Below, piece by piece: positions 26,836-40,290 of a stretch of DNA of 64,000 nt. The stretch covers positions 1,568,501 to 1,632,500 of the forward strand of contig CM062197.1 of assembly GCA_031216445.1 (NCBI GenBank), in the 5' to 3' direction. Each line of letters opens with the position of its first letter. The stretch's first letter is position 1. Source of the stretch: Lateolabrax maculatus. Lineage: Eukaryota > Chordata > Actinopteri > Acropomatiformes > Lateolabracidae. Position numbers and translations under genes: made by a program. The notes below the pieces were generated by a model. The model was not told where the DNA came from and did no database searches. It worked only from the letters and a program-made list of their open reading frames with translations.

Positions 26836-29800
26836 AATGGTTACTTTCAGCCCCATATTAATTCAGTCCAACCAAACCCTGCAGGTCTCAGCGTTCAGAA
26901 CGACTTTCCAACATCATCTGCATCAGGACACAAGACAAGATTCTTCTGCCACCACCTCCAGGTCGACATGTCAATGTAACGACTGAAAAATCAACACGTT
27001 GTGTCTGTTACTGCGTTACTTTGTGACAGGGATCCCCAAACACTGACAAACAGCCTCTGCAGTGATTCCTGGATCAACCCTCCATGAGCTGTGGGCTCCT
27101 GCTGAGACCCTGGACCACCAGCATCACCTTCCTCTGTGCACGCGCTCTCTCTGTCGATAAACAACTGAAAAGGCTTTATATAGGAACATGCATCGTGTCA
27201 GCACAATATAAATTTAAATAATGAAGGTATTAAAACGAGTTTTTGACGCTTGACTTGAGATTAGGTAAAAGTGCAGGCGCTGGTCAATTCAATTTAAATG
27301 GTAATTTAATGGAGCCTATTCACAAGTAATAAAATTATCCACAAACACACCACAAATTAAATTTCATTGAATAAAATCCTAAGATCCTGGAAGGTTGGGC
27401 AGCGTTAAACTGTTTCCATTTGGTCCCTTTTAACATGTTGTATTTCAGATTGCAGGCAATGCTTCAAATCACTGAGCAAGACAAAAAAATGTCCAATATG
27501 AAGATGCCATTCTGCCAAGGGGCGGTGTGGTCATGTTTATGATCTTTGGTTATTTTGTGACACTTTATACCAGAAGTCTGTTTCTCTCTAAGCACTGCAG
27601 CTGCTTGTTGCTGTTTGCCACTCTGTATTTTGCTCCTAAAATTTGATCCGTGGCTTCCTTCTGGCAGAGAATTTTCCTGCCAGCACCCGGCCGACACGAG
27701 GATTTAATTTATATTGTGTGCCCCAGTTAGTGGCGATGGGACGCTGCTCTCCACCCCAGCCCCGGCTTGTGATTTTAGCAGGATGAGATGGATGCATTTT
27801 TACATAAAAGTCCAGACAGCACAGCTTTCAGCCTGACAGTCCAATAAACAAAAGGTTGTGTGAGGTCGACAGCCATCTGACAGTTTGCTCATCACTGCCA
27901 TCAGAGAGTGAGCAGTCCCACGCTGTGCCTGTAATCATCTGACAGGATCCATCCACAGTGGCAATCGGATACAGACAAGACGGCCTGTTCTCCCGCCAGA
28001 CTTCCCGTCTCTCTTCCTCGCCATCTGTGGTCAGGCAAGAATCGAGAGAAGTCGATACTAAAGAGTCTTAGCTGCAGTTTCTCTAACGGCCAATGGATGG
28101 CGGCTCTAAGACAAACTTCTGTGTTTTTACTTGTCATTTTCAGGGCTTATTTTCAATCATCCTCAGCCATGGCGGTTGACCGTGGCTTTTCTAAATAACT
28201 CATTTGAATGCCTAAATTTGGATTTGTCAAAATTGATGCAATTACATCATTTCTCTGTTAGTGAAGCGCCATGAATGCAGCAGGTAACAGTGGCTGAGGC
28301 AGCACGAACACGAGAAGCAACGCTGTAAAGAAGCAGGGAAGTCAACTTGATTTGTACCCCCCCCCCCCCCCCCCCCCCCTTGATTCACTCACGAGCTGGA
28401 GGGAGATACCGGAACTGAAATGCATTTGAGCACAAGTCGGGACGCGCGGAGGTACAAAAACAGATGTGACATCTTCTGTTATTGTTGCTCTGCCCACATG
28501 TGTCGCTGTCAGTTCATATCGGGCTGGAAACAGGACGCGTCCTCATGTAGATGTGAGGAGTCGTCCACAGAAATTAGATATGAGCGGTAACTCTGAATTG
28601 AGCACGAAGGCCTGCAGTGGGAATGAAGCCGTATGTCTCATTTATTCTTAGAACATTTCCTACTGTCTGCTTGCCTTCATACTTTATCCACCTGAAATGC
28701 TCCTGTGTCTCTATTTCTCTGTTTGATCTCCACCCGTTGCCACCATCTTTTCATTATTACTTTCTTTTGGTCTCTGGATTAGTTTCTTTTTTTCTTTTAA
28801 CTGTCTGTTTCCCTTCATATCTCCACTGCGTCTTCTTCTTTTCACATTCTCGCTGTGTCTCCTTCTTTTCCTGGTTCTTTGTTCCTTTCAGTTGGAGTCC
28901 CATCATCTACACTCCACGTCGAATCCATCAGCTCTATTGATTGAAGATTGCAGTGTTTATGAAACTCGAGGGAAAGTTGCTCTTAATCCAAGTCTGAAAA
29001 TGCAGAGCCTCATTTTCTATCATTCCTTCCTCTCATGTCTTTGTCTTTCAGCACGTTGCCCTCCATTCATTCAACTATTTCCCACAGACTGTCGAAAAGA
29101 AGTGGACGTAAGCTCTGTGACGGCCATTTTGAAGTCTCGAGTTCTGCATTTTTCGGCACAAAAACCCTTACCCTTCTGTAGGATATTGCCCATGTACAGT
29201 TGTTCTGAAAGCAAATCATATCATTTTTTTATTTATTTTAAATGCCAAATGAATAAACCTATAAACATTGAACAACATTAAATATTTATATTTGTAGATT
29301 ACTTACACATTTAATTTATCAGCAGTTTTTCTGCCAGCTTTGTTCTCTAGTGTTAATAATAATAATATGGAGCTCCTCACAGCCCTCCATTATTAAAGAA
29401 TTGGGCTCTCTCTTTGGCCATTGTTACAGTTTTTTCCAAACCCGTCACTTCATGTTGGATTGGTTGGTAGCTTGTAAATTTTGATTTGTCCATATAGAAG
29501 TTGGTCAAAATAACATCTGAATTATAAGATCAAACTGAGCAGTCAATAAATCACGATTTTATGTTTTTCCAGAGTTATCAGATTTGGCAAAAACCAAAAT
29601 ATTTTTTTGCACCAGCTTTTCTCTGCTGTTTGAAATGAATGTTGGGCAAAACATATTAGAAACCTTTTCTCGTCTCCTCTCTGTCTTCTGATTGCATCAT
29701 TATTTATTTGCCACAAATTCTGCAGCAAAGCTTTAATGTGAGCCCCGAAAATCAAACTTGTCTGAACCCTGAGCCGTCCATTATTGTCTCCCTCCTCATC

Positions 29801-30431
29801 GCTCTGCTCGACGATCTGCCCCTCCGCTCATCCCTCACTCTGCTCTCCTGTTTTATTTATTTTTTGCCTATTCAATCTATTGTCCAATTTCTACTTGCTC
29901 TAATAGCTTCTGTCTGACTTTGTCTTCTCACAAATCGGTAAGATTATTATCACCTGTGTAATTTCACTCATGCAGTCCAGGCACATGATAAAATAGTCAA
30001 ATAACACTGGCTGTGCCCTTAAGCACAATTTTAAAATGTAATAAAACTTGTAATGTATTCTTGAGTGATGTTAATGATTCACACATTAACATCTGACGTT
30101 ATCCAACAGACAATATTACAATACAGACAAGAACAGTTGATTTTTATATACAGAATACTGAAAATCTTATACATTGGCTTTGTGAGACTGTTGAATACAG
30201 TAAGTTATATTACAACACCGCCTTCTCAATATTCAGTACAATTTTAAATAAACCATCTGTTATTTTAGTTTGTTTAATTCATTAATCCGTTTATCGTCTG
30301 CAGTACCGTAAAGTTTATGATGTTACTACCTGACTGAAATGTGTTTTTGTCATTTAAAGTCCATTAGATTGAATTACATTCATTCCCTGAAGATTTGCCA
30401 CAAGCAAGGTTAAGTCCTCTTGCATTTATAT
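26836..30431. other. gene-free stretch
   Basis: No supportable gene. A C23 run is at 28357-28379 and a T/C-rich stretch at about 28670-28890, which explains the open frame there. Confidence 0.55.
28357..28379. repeat. C23 homopolymer
   Basis: Twenty-three consecutive C on the plus strand, the longest mononucleotide tract noticed in the window. Confidence 0.95.
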
Positions 30432-30462
30432 GCCACTCTTATCCCAAGCACTTTACAATTTG

Positions 30463-30511
<49 letters not shown>

Positions 30512-30640
30512 CACACACACACACACACACACCTATAACCACCGGGAGTAATGTGGGGTTCAGTTCTAAGACAACTCGACTTGTGGAGCGAGGGGGTCAA
30601 ACTGCCAACGCTGTGATTAGTGGACCTACCCACCACGGCC
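30432..30640 (+). repeat. degenerate dispersed teleost repeat split by a CA microsatellite
   Basis: ccactcttatcccaagcact and ttacaattt precede the (CA)n tract (30464-30532). After it come gggagtaatgtggggttcag and acttgtggagcg, then actgccaacgctgtgattag. These recall the fish repeat that runs ...caaagcactttacaa ... gggttcag ... acatgtggac ... cgattagtgg. Boundaries are approximate. Confidence 0.5.
30464..30532. repeat. (CA)n microsatellite with one CT interruption
   Basis: A CA tract of about 69 bp interrupted near 30509-30511. Confidence 0.95.
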
Positions 30641-33044
30641 CCCCCACTACATGCCTAACCCCGACCCTCACCACCTTTCCTTTAACGGTTTACCCTGTGG
30701 GGACCAGCTTGTTGTCCACATATGGGAGGTGTGTCCCCGTAATGTGATAGTTATCATTATCACAAAATCAGAAAAGAATGTTTTGAAGTTTTTTCTTCAT
30801 TCATTCAACTTTTTATTTAAATCTCTCGGGAATCATTGAAGGCATGCTCTCATTTTCAATGATGTCGAGAGTACAGAATAAATACAGAGTGGTTTGTAAT
30901 CATGGTTTTAAACTGACCTAAAGAAACAACTGTGTTAAGTTTTAATGTGTTTTGTAAAATGTTAAACCTAAAAGCAGTTTTTCCCAAATGAAGTATTTGC
31001 ACGAGGGACTTCGAGCATTAGCAAATCAATCACTTTTTTTTTGACACGAGTCAAATAATGACTTTAATAAGGAAGAGATGTTTAAAGAGTAAGTGAACAT
31101 CCAGCGTCGCCGTGGTTGGCTGGGTCAGAAGTGTGCTTTGTTGCACCTGTAAACACACTGACAGTGATGTCACAGTGCACAGACACACCCAGGGGTACGT
31201 CACTGTGGCCAGGTGAGAAGGGGACCACTGGAGGCGTCGCTGATCTGCTGCTGGTGCTGGATGAAAAGTCAGGGAATCATCAGCATCAGTGGGACGTATC
31301 CCCCAGGCACAGTGTATATCTGTACCAAATGTCTAATTTCAGCCTAGACCAAAGTGGTTGACCGATTGGTCGACATCGCCACCGGTTTATTTCAGCAATG
31401 ACTGAGATTATATCGCACACGAGTTGATATTCATTATTTCAAACTTAACGGCCTTGCTATGCAGCCTCAAATTCACATGACAACTTAACACATCTGTAAT
31501 TGCCTAAATACTCAGAATTTGGGGACCTCAGAACAGATAAATGGGCCGGAGAAGGTTGAGACAGTCCAAGTAAGATTTTAGTAGCTGAGGATTCAGTTAG
31601 ACTCGTATTAAAGCTCAGTGATAAGGCGCCTGAACCTGGGTTGTTGGGAGTTGAAGCTGCTCTTAGAGTAAATCTCCATCCTCTTACTTTCCAAGCACTA
31701 TTTAGATGTCAAACGACTTCCTGTTTCCAGTCGTGTCTCCTTGTAATCCCTTCATGCCGGGGAAAAGGATTATTCACTTCTCAAGTCATTAGCATATGTA
31801 GACGTCATGCTCGTTTCACAACATTTCACCAGACTCCGCTCGGAGTGCACATCCAGCCTCAGACACTCGCGGCCTCCTGAAACCTTATCTCGACTCGGCT
31901 GTTTTAAACAAACAGGACGGTGATGGATGGCGAGGACGTAGCTGCAGCTCTAGCAGGGGAAGAATCAATGCAAAAGCACTGGAGAGTCATCCTGCTCTTT
32001 GTATCCAGCGACCACAGCATGACAATCACAAGGGGCCGCCATTCATCAATCAGAACCGGCTGGGGAAAAATATATTTTCAGCACCAGTAAATCAACAATT
32101 CTACAGATAAATCTTCTGACATTTATTTAATCAATGCAAGGAGATAAAAGTCATTTTTTGGTCGTCACCTGAGAGCTGCACAGTCCTCAACCCCCCCCCC
32201 CCCCCCCCCCACACTGAGATCATTTGAGACTCAGAGTTTAATGTTTAGATGTTTATACTGCAGTCTTTGTTCATTTTGCTTTGAAAGATGCCAATCACAC
32301 TGGAGACGCCTCCAAACGTGGTTCTGCCCTCGTCGAGGTGTATTTTGTTGAGGTTTGCGGTTGTAGTCTTAATTTCCTGTCCACAGACCAGCGTGCTTGT
32401 TCAACCGCAAAACTACTTTTAAAAACACTGTTCACAGCACAGGAGCATGCCAGTCTTGTGCTGTAGGGTAGACAGGAAAATGGAGCAGTTCAAAAATGCT
32501 ACATGTAACCAAGGAAAACCTGACCTGGTCAATCAATCATGTCAATACAGTTTGAGAGTACACATCACTAACAACCAGTGTCAATGGACATGATGAGGAT
32601 CATCAGGTGGGTCCTGCTCTAAAACCTGGATCACTGTGTCAAAATCTAGTTAAGATCCTTATTTCAGCTGAGATTGTGTTTATATAGTGTAGATTCCTAA
32701 ATTCCCCCCAAAAAGTGTTTCAAATGACCACACAACAAACCTCGGACTGTGTAAGATACATGCACGCCAAGGTTTAGCCTGGAAAAAAGTACTGATGGTG
32801 TTTAATTCCAACTAGAAGTTTTAAGCATAAAATTAAGCAATGATTCTGACAACACTGGTTTCTGTCTGTAGAAGAATAAGCAGTGGACATACTCTGCTGC
32901 CTGCTACACTGATGACTTTTAAACGTACGTTCATTCATTCATTCATTCATTTTTTTCTTGGCCACTTGGACGCAGCAACAAGCTTTGAACACTGACGTAT
33001 CATCTGGTCCCACATCCAGCAGACACAGAGCAACATCAGCATTC
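30641..33044. other. gene-free stretch
   Basis: No supportable gene. It includes a C20 run (32191-32210) and a (TCAT)n tract (32931-32950). Confidence 0.55.
32191..32210. repeat. C20 homopolymer
   Basis: Twenty consecutive C on the plus strand. Confidence 0.95.
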
Positions 33045-33395
33045 ATTCAGTGCTGTGAGTCTGGCCACCTGGCAAGTACAAGTCCAATATCCACGCTCCG
33101 TTTTAGCTCTGAGTTGCTCTCCGCCAACTCCCGAGGGAAATATGTGGCTCTTTAGCTGCTAAACGCTCCACTGTGTTCACCAGCTCATTTGCCTGTCTGC
33201 CGCTTGGTGCTGGGCAGCCTGCTGCAGCTGGAAACAGGCATGATGAGAGCAGTGAGTGAGGGCTGTAAAACCAAAAAAATGAGCTGAAAATACAATGAAA
33301 AAGATGCTCTGTAGGGTTAAGAGGATCTGTATAGTTGGGTGATTTACCACGTCGTCATTCGACACATTGTTACTATAAAAATATTGATTAGCTCA
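33045..33395 (+). repeat. dispersed repeat family Y, copy 1
   Basis: It shares phrases with copies at 37420-37640 and 46640-46895. Examples are ccaatatccac..ctcc, gctctccgccaactcc, atatgtggctctttagctgc and taaacgctccactgtg, and the end ataaaaatattgattagctc. It looks like an interspersed family; no terminal inverted repeat was recognised and the ends are approximate. Confidence 0.6.
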
Positions 33396-36300
33396 GCTTC
33401 AACTGAATGTCTGATCGTCGGTGATGTATTATATCTCAGGCTGGAGTTGTATCAGCCTCACTGACCCAAGACTGAGATAACAAGACTGCAGGGCAGAGGG
33501 CTGATAGCTGAGAGAGGAAAGAAGAAGAAGGGAATAGGACCCTTAAGTTTTTTCTTTGAGTATTTTATTTTTTAATATTTTCCTTTTCTTTTAGAGTGAA
33601 CCAGATGTTGCAGCAGGGTTGGATCTGGGGCAGGTCATTTTCCCAGTGTAGCCCTGTTAGCAGCTCTGTGAGGCCGTTCCTGCTGACAGAGCTACCATGC
33701 TGATGTTAAGCAGGTATACGTTCTCCATGTAAGTGCAGCATGTTAGGAAGTACAGCTGAGGCTGAGGCGTGTCTACACGGGAGAGTCTGGGGCGTGCATC
33801 CTGACCCGCACTCGACCCTGAGCCTGAACGCATCCCGAGTCGACACTGATGGAGGACTGAAGCTGCTGCTGTGTACACGCTGTGTCACGTCTGGACACTC
33901 AAAGAATAATGAACAAAGTGATGAAATATGAATAAATGAAACATGGTTAAAATTCTCTCATATTTCCTTTAACTCCAGCAGCGTTCCTGCACACCCCCCC
34001 CCCCAAACTTCCTTCCCTGCCTCTCTCTCGCTCTCAAACTAATCTTAAAAAAAGCAAAGTAAACTTCCTCAAACAGCCCTGCAGTTGAATCTGTCACACC
34101 CCCCCCCCCAAAAAAATGTATGCAACCAAAACTGTGAACCGCTGTCATTGAAACATCTTTCCATTTTGCTGCGTAATTGGAGGGAGATGTGGGCCGAGAG
34201 AGAGAGGAATTATGGGAGACAATTGGATTGCCTCTTTCTTTTTATAATGGTGCTGAGCCCATATAGAAACTTGATGGATATCTTCAGTGGAACGCTGTGC
34301 TAATGTAATAGCCTGATCTCTGTCCCAGTTACAGCTCATGGGTCTGAGTGAATGCTGATTATTTGCTAATTAACTGGAAATAAATATGAATGGAGAAACC
34401 ATTAAGCAGAAAAATAACCCTTGCTGATAACATCAGTTTAGTTTGCACACTGAGAAATGTAAAACCAGGGTCTCAATAATAATAATACAATTAAAAAAAA
34501 ACTACAAAATACAATTTAATTAGCATTTTACTGCTAAATTGTTCTCACTTTACTGGGATTGTGTAATTATGTGAAATCTTCAGAAACATCTAGGCTGTAA
34601 AGTGTTCTCGTAGTGTACCAAACCAAAGTATTCTCCCTCTTTCAGAGCCGCTGTGACGAGCCGAGCATTATGTGACGTCCCAGGGGACTCAGAGAAATGG
34701 GCCAACTTGCAAAAGCAATATCACTCCAGCCACGAATAAATCACTGAAACCTGAAAGCTATCAGAGTTAGCGGGTTGCCAGGGGAAATGATTATGGGATT
34801 AACGTTTGGGGAAAGTGTGTTTTTGCACCATCAGTCACAGAAGCGATTAAAGTAATACAAAACCTACAACAAGAAGTGACAAGGGGAGGAAATTAGAAAG
34901 CTCTGGGCAGCAGACGTCCACGCCGAAGTTATTTAGAGGAGCGGATCGCGGCTGGAATGAGCAGCCTCTCGGCCCACCTGGTGCTCCGTCATCTCCGCTG
35001 TCGACGGGTCGCTGCCTCACACACATCACACAAACTGCTGCAAGTGTTCAAACAGTTCAGACGAGAAAACCTACACGCTTTTGGTCAAATAAATGTGTGA
35101 GGTGAAGGTATCAGCTTACATGTAGATGTATTTTGTCCTATATCGACTCGGACTCAGTCTGCGAAGGCCTTTCCTCTGAGGGACACTAAAGGTGTGGCAC
35201 AAAGTGTCGTCCGAACATGTGGCGTGATGTTTAGTACGGCTGTCACGAATGGTCAGTCCTCGGTCGTACACATGAGATGGGTTATCATGACTTTTCACGT
35301 GACTTTTCTTTACTCCTAATGGGTGTGACTTGAAATGTAGCGAATTCAAATTGTTGAGATAAAAAAATACTTGAGTCCAGTTCGTTTGATAACACCCGGG
35401 CACGGATCAGCGACCACCTTTTCAAGTGGACTCGATCGCATCAGTATGAAAACTACTATACTTACTCCGTAGAACGTGACGTGGTCTCTGTTGTGTGGCT
35501 CGGGATCTCAGCACGCTTCTCTCCACTGTAGAGACAACATAAACAAATGTCACATATAATCGTACAAAGTTGTATGAAGTAATCACACATGAATATGAAA
35601 ATGACATTACTGATTTTAAAAAAATACTCAACAGTACAAGTTAACAAAAAATGACTTTAACAGAAATAAATGTAATTTGTTACTTCCAGGTTTTCAGGGC
35701 GTGTTAAGTTAACCCTAACCCAAAACAAGGTTTTGAGTGTTTTAAATTTAGTTTTTCACCATTTTGGAAAGCAAAACAGAGCAGGGAACATGTTTTCTGA
35801 AGCTCACACTTTTTGGTTAAAGATTATCATAAAGATCCCTCAGATGTGTCCTGTACAATAAACTATTATTTGTCATGCAAACACTGAGGTTTCTGGATAA
35901 TTTTACAACCGATATTTTCAGGAATTAATAATAAAAGAAAGACATTAATATTCAATAAGGAATTTTTAAAATGCTCAAAATACAAGTGAATGTTTAAATA
36001 TCAACACAAACAAATTTCAGTTTTCAGAAGAGTCAGCTCTGAAATGTTCTGGTCGCTCTCATCAAGCAGTAATCAAACATGGAAGATGAAGAGGATCTAA
36101 AGGGGAAAACAAGCTGAAAGTGACTGATCGTGCTCCTCCAGACATGAACTTATGAAGCAACAGGTTTACTCCCACCTGGATGAGAGTTTTCCACCAGTTT
36201 TCAGCCAAGACTGAAGGAGAAGAAAGAGAAATCAAACACAGGGCGGTCAGACAGCATGTAGTCAGCAGAGACAAGTGCTCAGAAAGACTGAAAAATGAAG

Positions 36301-36430
36301 CAGGACTGTCGTGTAAACCGGTAGTTCTGTACAGGACAGGAAGAGGGACACTTTGAGTCATCACTCTTCCAACACGCCGTCATGTATCCATCACCACAGG
36401 CACAAAGACGTGACAGGTTTTCATCCAAAT
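33396..36430. other. gene-free stretch
   Basis: No supportable gene. C runs occur at about 33994-34004 and 34097-34106. Two non-repetitive segments, 34140-34420 and 34640-34830, have the look of possible conserved non-coding sequence, which I cannot test. Confidence 0.55.
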
Positions 36431-36441
36431 ATAGAAACCTT

Positions 36442-36447
36442 TTTATT
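36442..36447 (-). other. candidate poly(A) signal AATAAA (distal)
   Basis: AATAAA on the minus strand. About 35 nt further along the transcript strand comes a GT-rich stretch (gtctttgtgcctgtggtg), the usual layout of signal plus downstream element. If used by galnt10 the 3' UTR would be about 4.7 kb. Confidence 0.35.
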
Positions 36448-37419
36448 TTACAATTTCAGCAAAAATATCATACAATTCCAGTTTAATTGTACAGTTTGTT
36501 AAATATCTAAATACACTTTTACAACTGCGATGTCAGTAGAAAAAAATATTGGATATTTTTTGTATGAGATACAAAATGTACACTTCCCTACACATCGAGA
36601 TTCACACACATGTACACCACACTGTGTGACTGGCCGACGCTGGCCGAGGACATAAAAACCTTTGCTCTTAGAAAATGAGACTTCTTTACATTGCTCAGTG
36701 GATTTTAGTCCAATCACAACACCATGGGGTCCAAAACAAAAAGTATTTTCATATCACAACAAAAAAGGGCAGCACATTTACAATGGTCTGACTCCATCAA
36801 CTGTGGGAAAGTATCGTGAATACAAGAGGAACTGTTTTTACTCTTAAAAAAAAAAAAAAAACACTTTAAATTTTAAAGAGATTTTCATTTTCAATAAGAG
36901 GTTTAAATACCTTTCCACAGTGGATAAAAGCTGGAATAAAGCAACTGTGACCATAAGACTCAACCCAAGTTAGAGTTTGACGTAATAAAAACATACTTTA
37001 CATGTGCAATGGAATGGTGCAATGTACTCTGATAATCACTGAAATACAATACTTCCACAAGCTCCATCAGTGAACAAACTTTACATCGAGGGAGCGACAT
37101 CTTGGGCCCCGGAGGGATCACTTAAGTTTCATCTCTGCAGTGAAAACTGATTGATTTTCTTCTCTTTTCTAAAGCTTAAATGATCAGTCCTGTAAATAGT
37201 TGCTTGGAAGATGGACTTATATTAATGGCACAGGGGGTCAGAAACACTTTGACATCAACCAGCTTACTTTAAATCCCCCGACTCTGTCCCACAGAACAGT
37301 TCGTCAATTCAAACTGAGACTCAAATAAAGAGAGCTGCGCTGACTGAACACCGGCCGGAGCTGCGTTCATTTATTTCTTCATGGCCACAACAGTCCCACA
37401 GACACAGACTGGACATATT

Positions 37420-37640
37420 ATCACTTTATAAAGTTTACTGTGGCTAACAATTGCTATTTCATCTGGAGTTGTGTTTGAGCCCAATATCCACCCTCCCTTT
37501 GGCTCCATTTCGCTCTCCACCAACTCCTGTGATGAATATCTGGATTTTTAGCTGCTAAATGTTCCACAGACTGAGACTGAACTTTACATGTGCCATGAAA
37601 CCAAAACTGTGAGCTAGAAGAGGCTAAAATGCTCCAATGT
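37420..37640 (+). repeat. dispersed repeat family Y, copy 2
   Basis: gcccaatatccaccctccct, then cgctctccaccaactcct and tttttagctgctaaatgtt, parallel copy 1 at 33045-33395. The copy is diverged and lacks the ATTGATTAG end. Confidence 0.55.
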
Positions 37641-38863
37641 TAATGCCATAAAGCTGTTCAGTGCGATGTGTGTGTGTGAATCCACCTTCCTTTATACTGA
37701 AGGTTCAGCTGACAGGGGCAAACCAGATGTTATCAAACTGTTCTGCAGGACAGAAGAATAACAGCTACTACAGTAATACAGAATGACTCATTAAGAATCA
37801 GTCTCTCATTTCAGCCCAACATGTTGCCTGCACAACTTGGTCCACAAGCACAGTGTTGATAATTAAACAGTCTTTCACAATAAAGTCACATAATTGAACA
37901 GCCCAGATTGTGTCCATTTTAAAAGAGTTATGGTGGTGTTGTGTGAAAGAAAGGAAGTCATGAAGGAAACTTAACTGGAATCAGGGTGTGAAAAGGGTCA
38001 GATGGGCATTCAGTCTGGTCCTGTTTGGTCCTGAAGTGGAAACTTCAGCAGTGACTCAGTGGTCTGAAGCAGCATCACCTCTTAACAATCTGACACTGTG
38101 CAAGGTGTCCAGGCGTGTAGCTGGACCGCAGGGGGAAAAGACTCAGAGAAACCCTGAACACCATTTAAAACTCGATGCTCTTCTGGTGACCGATGGACTT
38201 TTAAACTGCAGCACAAATAAATGAGACGCTCATCTGTTGGCCACTTCTCACATTAGAGACGTACATGATGCATGGGAAGGTATGAATACCGTCCAGTGCC
38301 TTTTTAACACACCTCGCAACTTTGGTTTACAATTAAAACTTCTGGTGAAACATCAGAGGGATGCCATGACTTTACAGACAGCAAATGTAACAACGGTTGA
38401 GCCCATTTCCAAGTCCATAAAAATATGATTACAAAATAAAAGTCCAGATCGACCTTTTGTGGTGCGTTTAAGTACCAACTACTGTATAAACCTACTAGTT
38501 TCTTCTCTTTGGATATTCCAAAGAATTCTCCTCGGGGTGAACCAGCACTGTAATATATTTATTTTTTGAATATATTAAAATTTGAAAAGATGAAGGAATG
38601 AACATGTGTGATAGGCTAATATCACTCAGCATTTTTCCATTTTCAGGGCTCACTTATGTCCTGAGGCTCAGCCGGGTGGATTTTGAAGTTTAAACAAAGT
38701 GTCTATTTGTTCTACGTATCAGTGGGAATAAAACAAATACAAACATCGGCACAGCTCCTGCTCTATTTTCAACCCTGATGATTGGCATTTTTGTAAAGGA
38801 TTGATGTTTACAATGTGAAATGTATTATTACGGATTATTGAAAATCTGCAACTTCAATCCAGA

Positions 38864-38869
38864 TTTATT
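38864..38869 (-). other. candidate poly(A) signal AATAAA (proximal)
   Basis: AATAAA on the minus strand about 2.25 kb after the galnt10 stop. The downstream sequence is less clearly GT-rich than at the distal candidate. It is an alternative 3' end if the UTR is short. Confidence 0.3.
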
Positions 38870-38917
38870 TTGCAATTTATCTTTCTTGCTTTTCTTTGAT
38901 AGTGCACCATACTAATT

Positions 38918-38941
38918 ATCATCATCATCATCATCATCATC
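38918..38941. repeat. (ATC)n trinucleotide tract
   Basis: Eight ATC units. Confidence 0.9.
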
Positions 38942-39769
38942 TGGAAAGGCTTCAATTTAACCATCATGCAAATGTAAATTTTGCAAACTGTGTCCCAGTT
39001 GATTTGTGATTTATCTCGACTAAGGTATGTCGAGGATGTGACTTTCTGTTTTGGTCTACAACTAATAGACTTAAAATCTAACGGAGCACAACAGCTGGAG
39101 CGGATGATCAAAATGGCCCACAAACACACACGACCACAGACCAACAACATCACGTCGAGCAGGAGCTCAACCACAGGGTCAAAACAACAGATGAAAGAGC
39201 ATTTCATTAAAAACAAAAAAGATTCAAAAAGGGGGTAAACAACAAAAATTCCCTTTCCCATAATAGTACTTTGGATTGAACAGGTGGGAAAAACAACACA
39301 ACGGCATCATGTGACGATTAAAACAGAACAGAGGTTTTCTTAGGGCCATAGGTAACTTTTCAAGGCAGGAGGAAAATATGGTGGAAAAAAGAGAAGGTGT
39401 CTTTAGCTCTATTCACAGCCAGCAGTTCCACGTGTGTTCATGTAGAAGCCGTACGAGTCAGAGCCGCTGGTGCCTTCGATGTCCTGCAGCGTCCGGTTCC
39501 AAATAAGATTCAGGAGAACTCTTTGGATGAAAAGATTCTCAGTTTTCAGGAAAAATCACGTCCTGAATTGAGTGCATTGTCCCGAACGCTGATTTGGACA
39601 TTATGGACACACACACGGACACACACACTTTCTGGAAATACACACACCTACATCTAGTCCTCTCCTAACAAGGCACTAAGATTTCATTCAAGTTTATCAT
39701 TACACGAGTGCTTTATGCATTTTAAGCCCCCACATTTGTCTCAATCCCAGAGCTGCCCCCCCCCCGTCT

Positions 39770-40290
39770 CACCTCCCCGCTCACACTGTCTGCTGAAGTG
39801 ACGCGTCAGCTCGGCAGCCGGCCAATCAGGCGGCCTGCCAGTCACGCGGCTCGTCGTCCAGCCTGCTGCTTTGCGCCGTGACGTGACCCCGTGCTCGGCC
39901 GCCTGTGACCAGGTCGTTCCGGCGGCTGATTGGCGGAGTCGGGCTGGGAGCGGAAAGCAGGGGTCCAGGTAGGGGGTGGGGGGGGAATGTAAGAGGTGTG
40001 ACAGCAGCTCCTGCCCCCACCAGCACCACCATAACAACAAACAAGCCCTTAGCCAGCAGGAGTGGGGCCCACACAAACAGACTGCGCTCGCCTCTGAGGA
40101 GTAAAAGAAGAATGCGGCACAAACTGTGGCGACTCGTCGATAAATACGGCGAGGAAAACACCGAACCGAGGAACAAAGGAGCGGGGGGCATGAGGATGCT
40201 GCTGCCCCCCCGCCCCGACACTGCCTGTGCCTGCTACATTCAAAACAGCTCTGCCCACATTGGAAAGGAGAGCAGAGCAGGAGAAACTGC
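39770..40290. promoter_or_regulatory. CpG-dense island with promoter-type motifs
   Basis: A hand count gives about 22 CpG in the roughly 185 bp at 39775-39960, far above the surrounding DNA, and the density continues to about 40190. The motifs include the palindrome TGACGCGTCA (39799-39808), a CCAAT box (39822-39826), a CRE-like TGACGTGA (39879-39886) and an inverted CCAAT (39929-39933). The spacing resembles a bidirectional or housekeeping promoter. No recognised exon follows on either strand, so the target is unknown. Confidence 0.4.

Noticed and set aside
28617..28940. 107-codon frame with hydrophobic, Phe/Ser/Leu-rich sequence suggesting a membrane protein
   Set aside because: The composition follows from a T/C-rich tract at about 28670-28890. 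No start context or conserved motif was seen.
31590..31680. tRNA-like look of agctcagtgataaggcgcct
   Set aside because: No B box at the proper spacing and no acceptor-stem pairing.
1..36400. Exons of SAP30L or HAND1 expected from tetrapod synteny
   Set aside because: No match to the remembered zinc-finger (SAP30L) or basic helix-loop-helix (HAND1) sequences was noticed in any frame.
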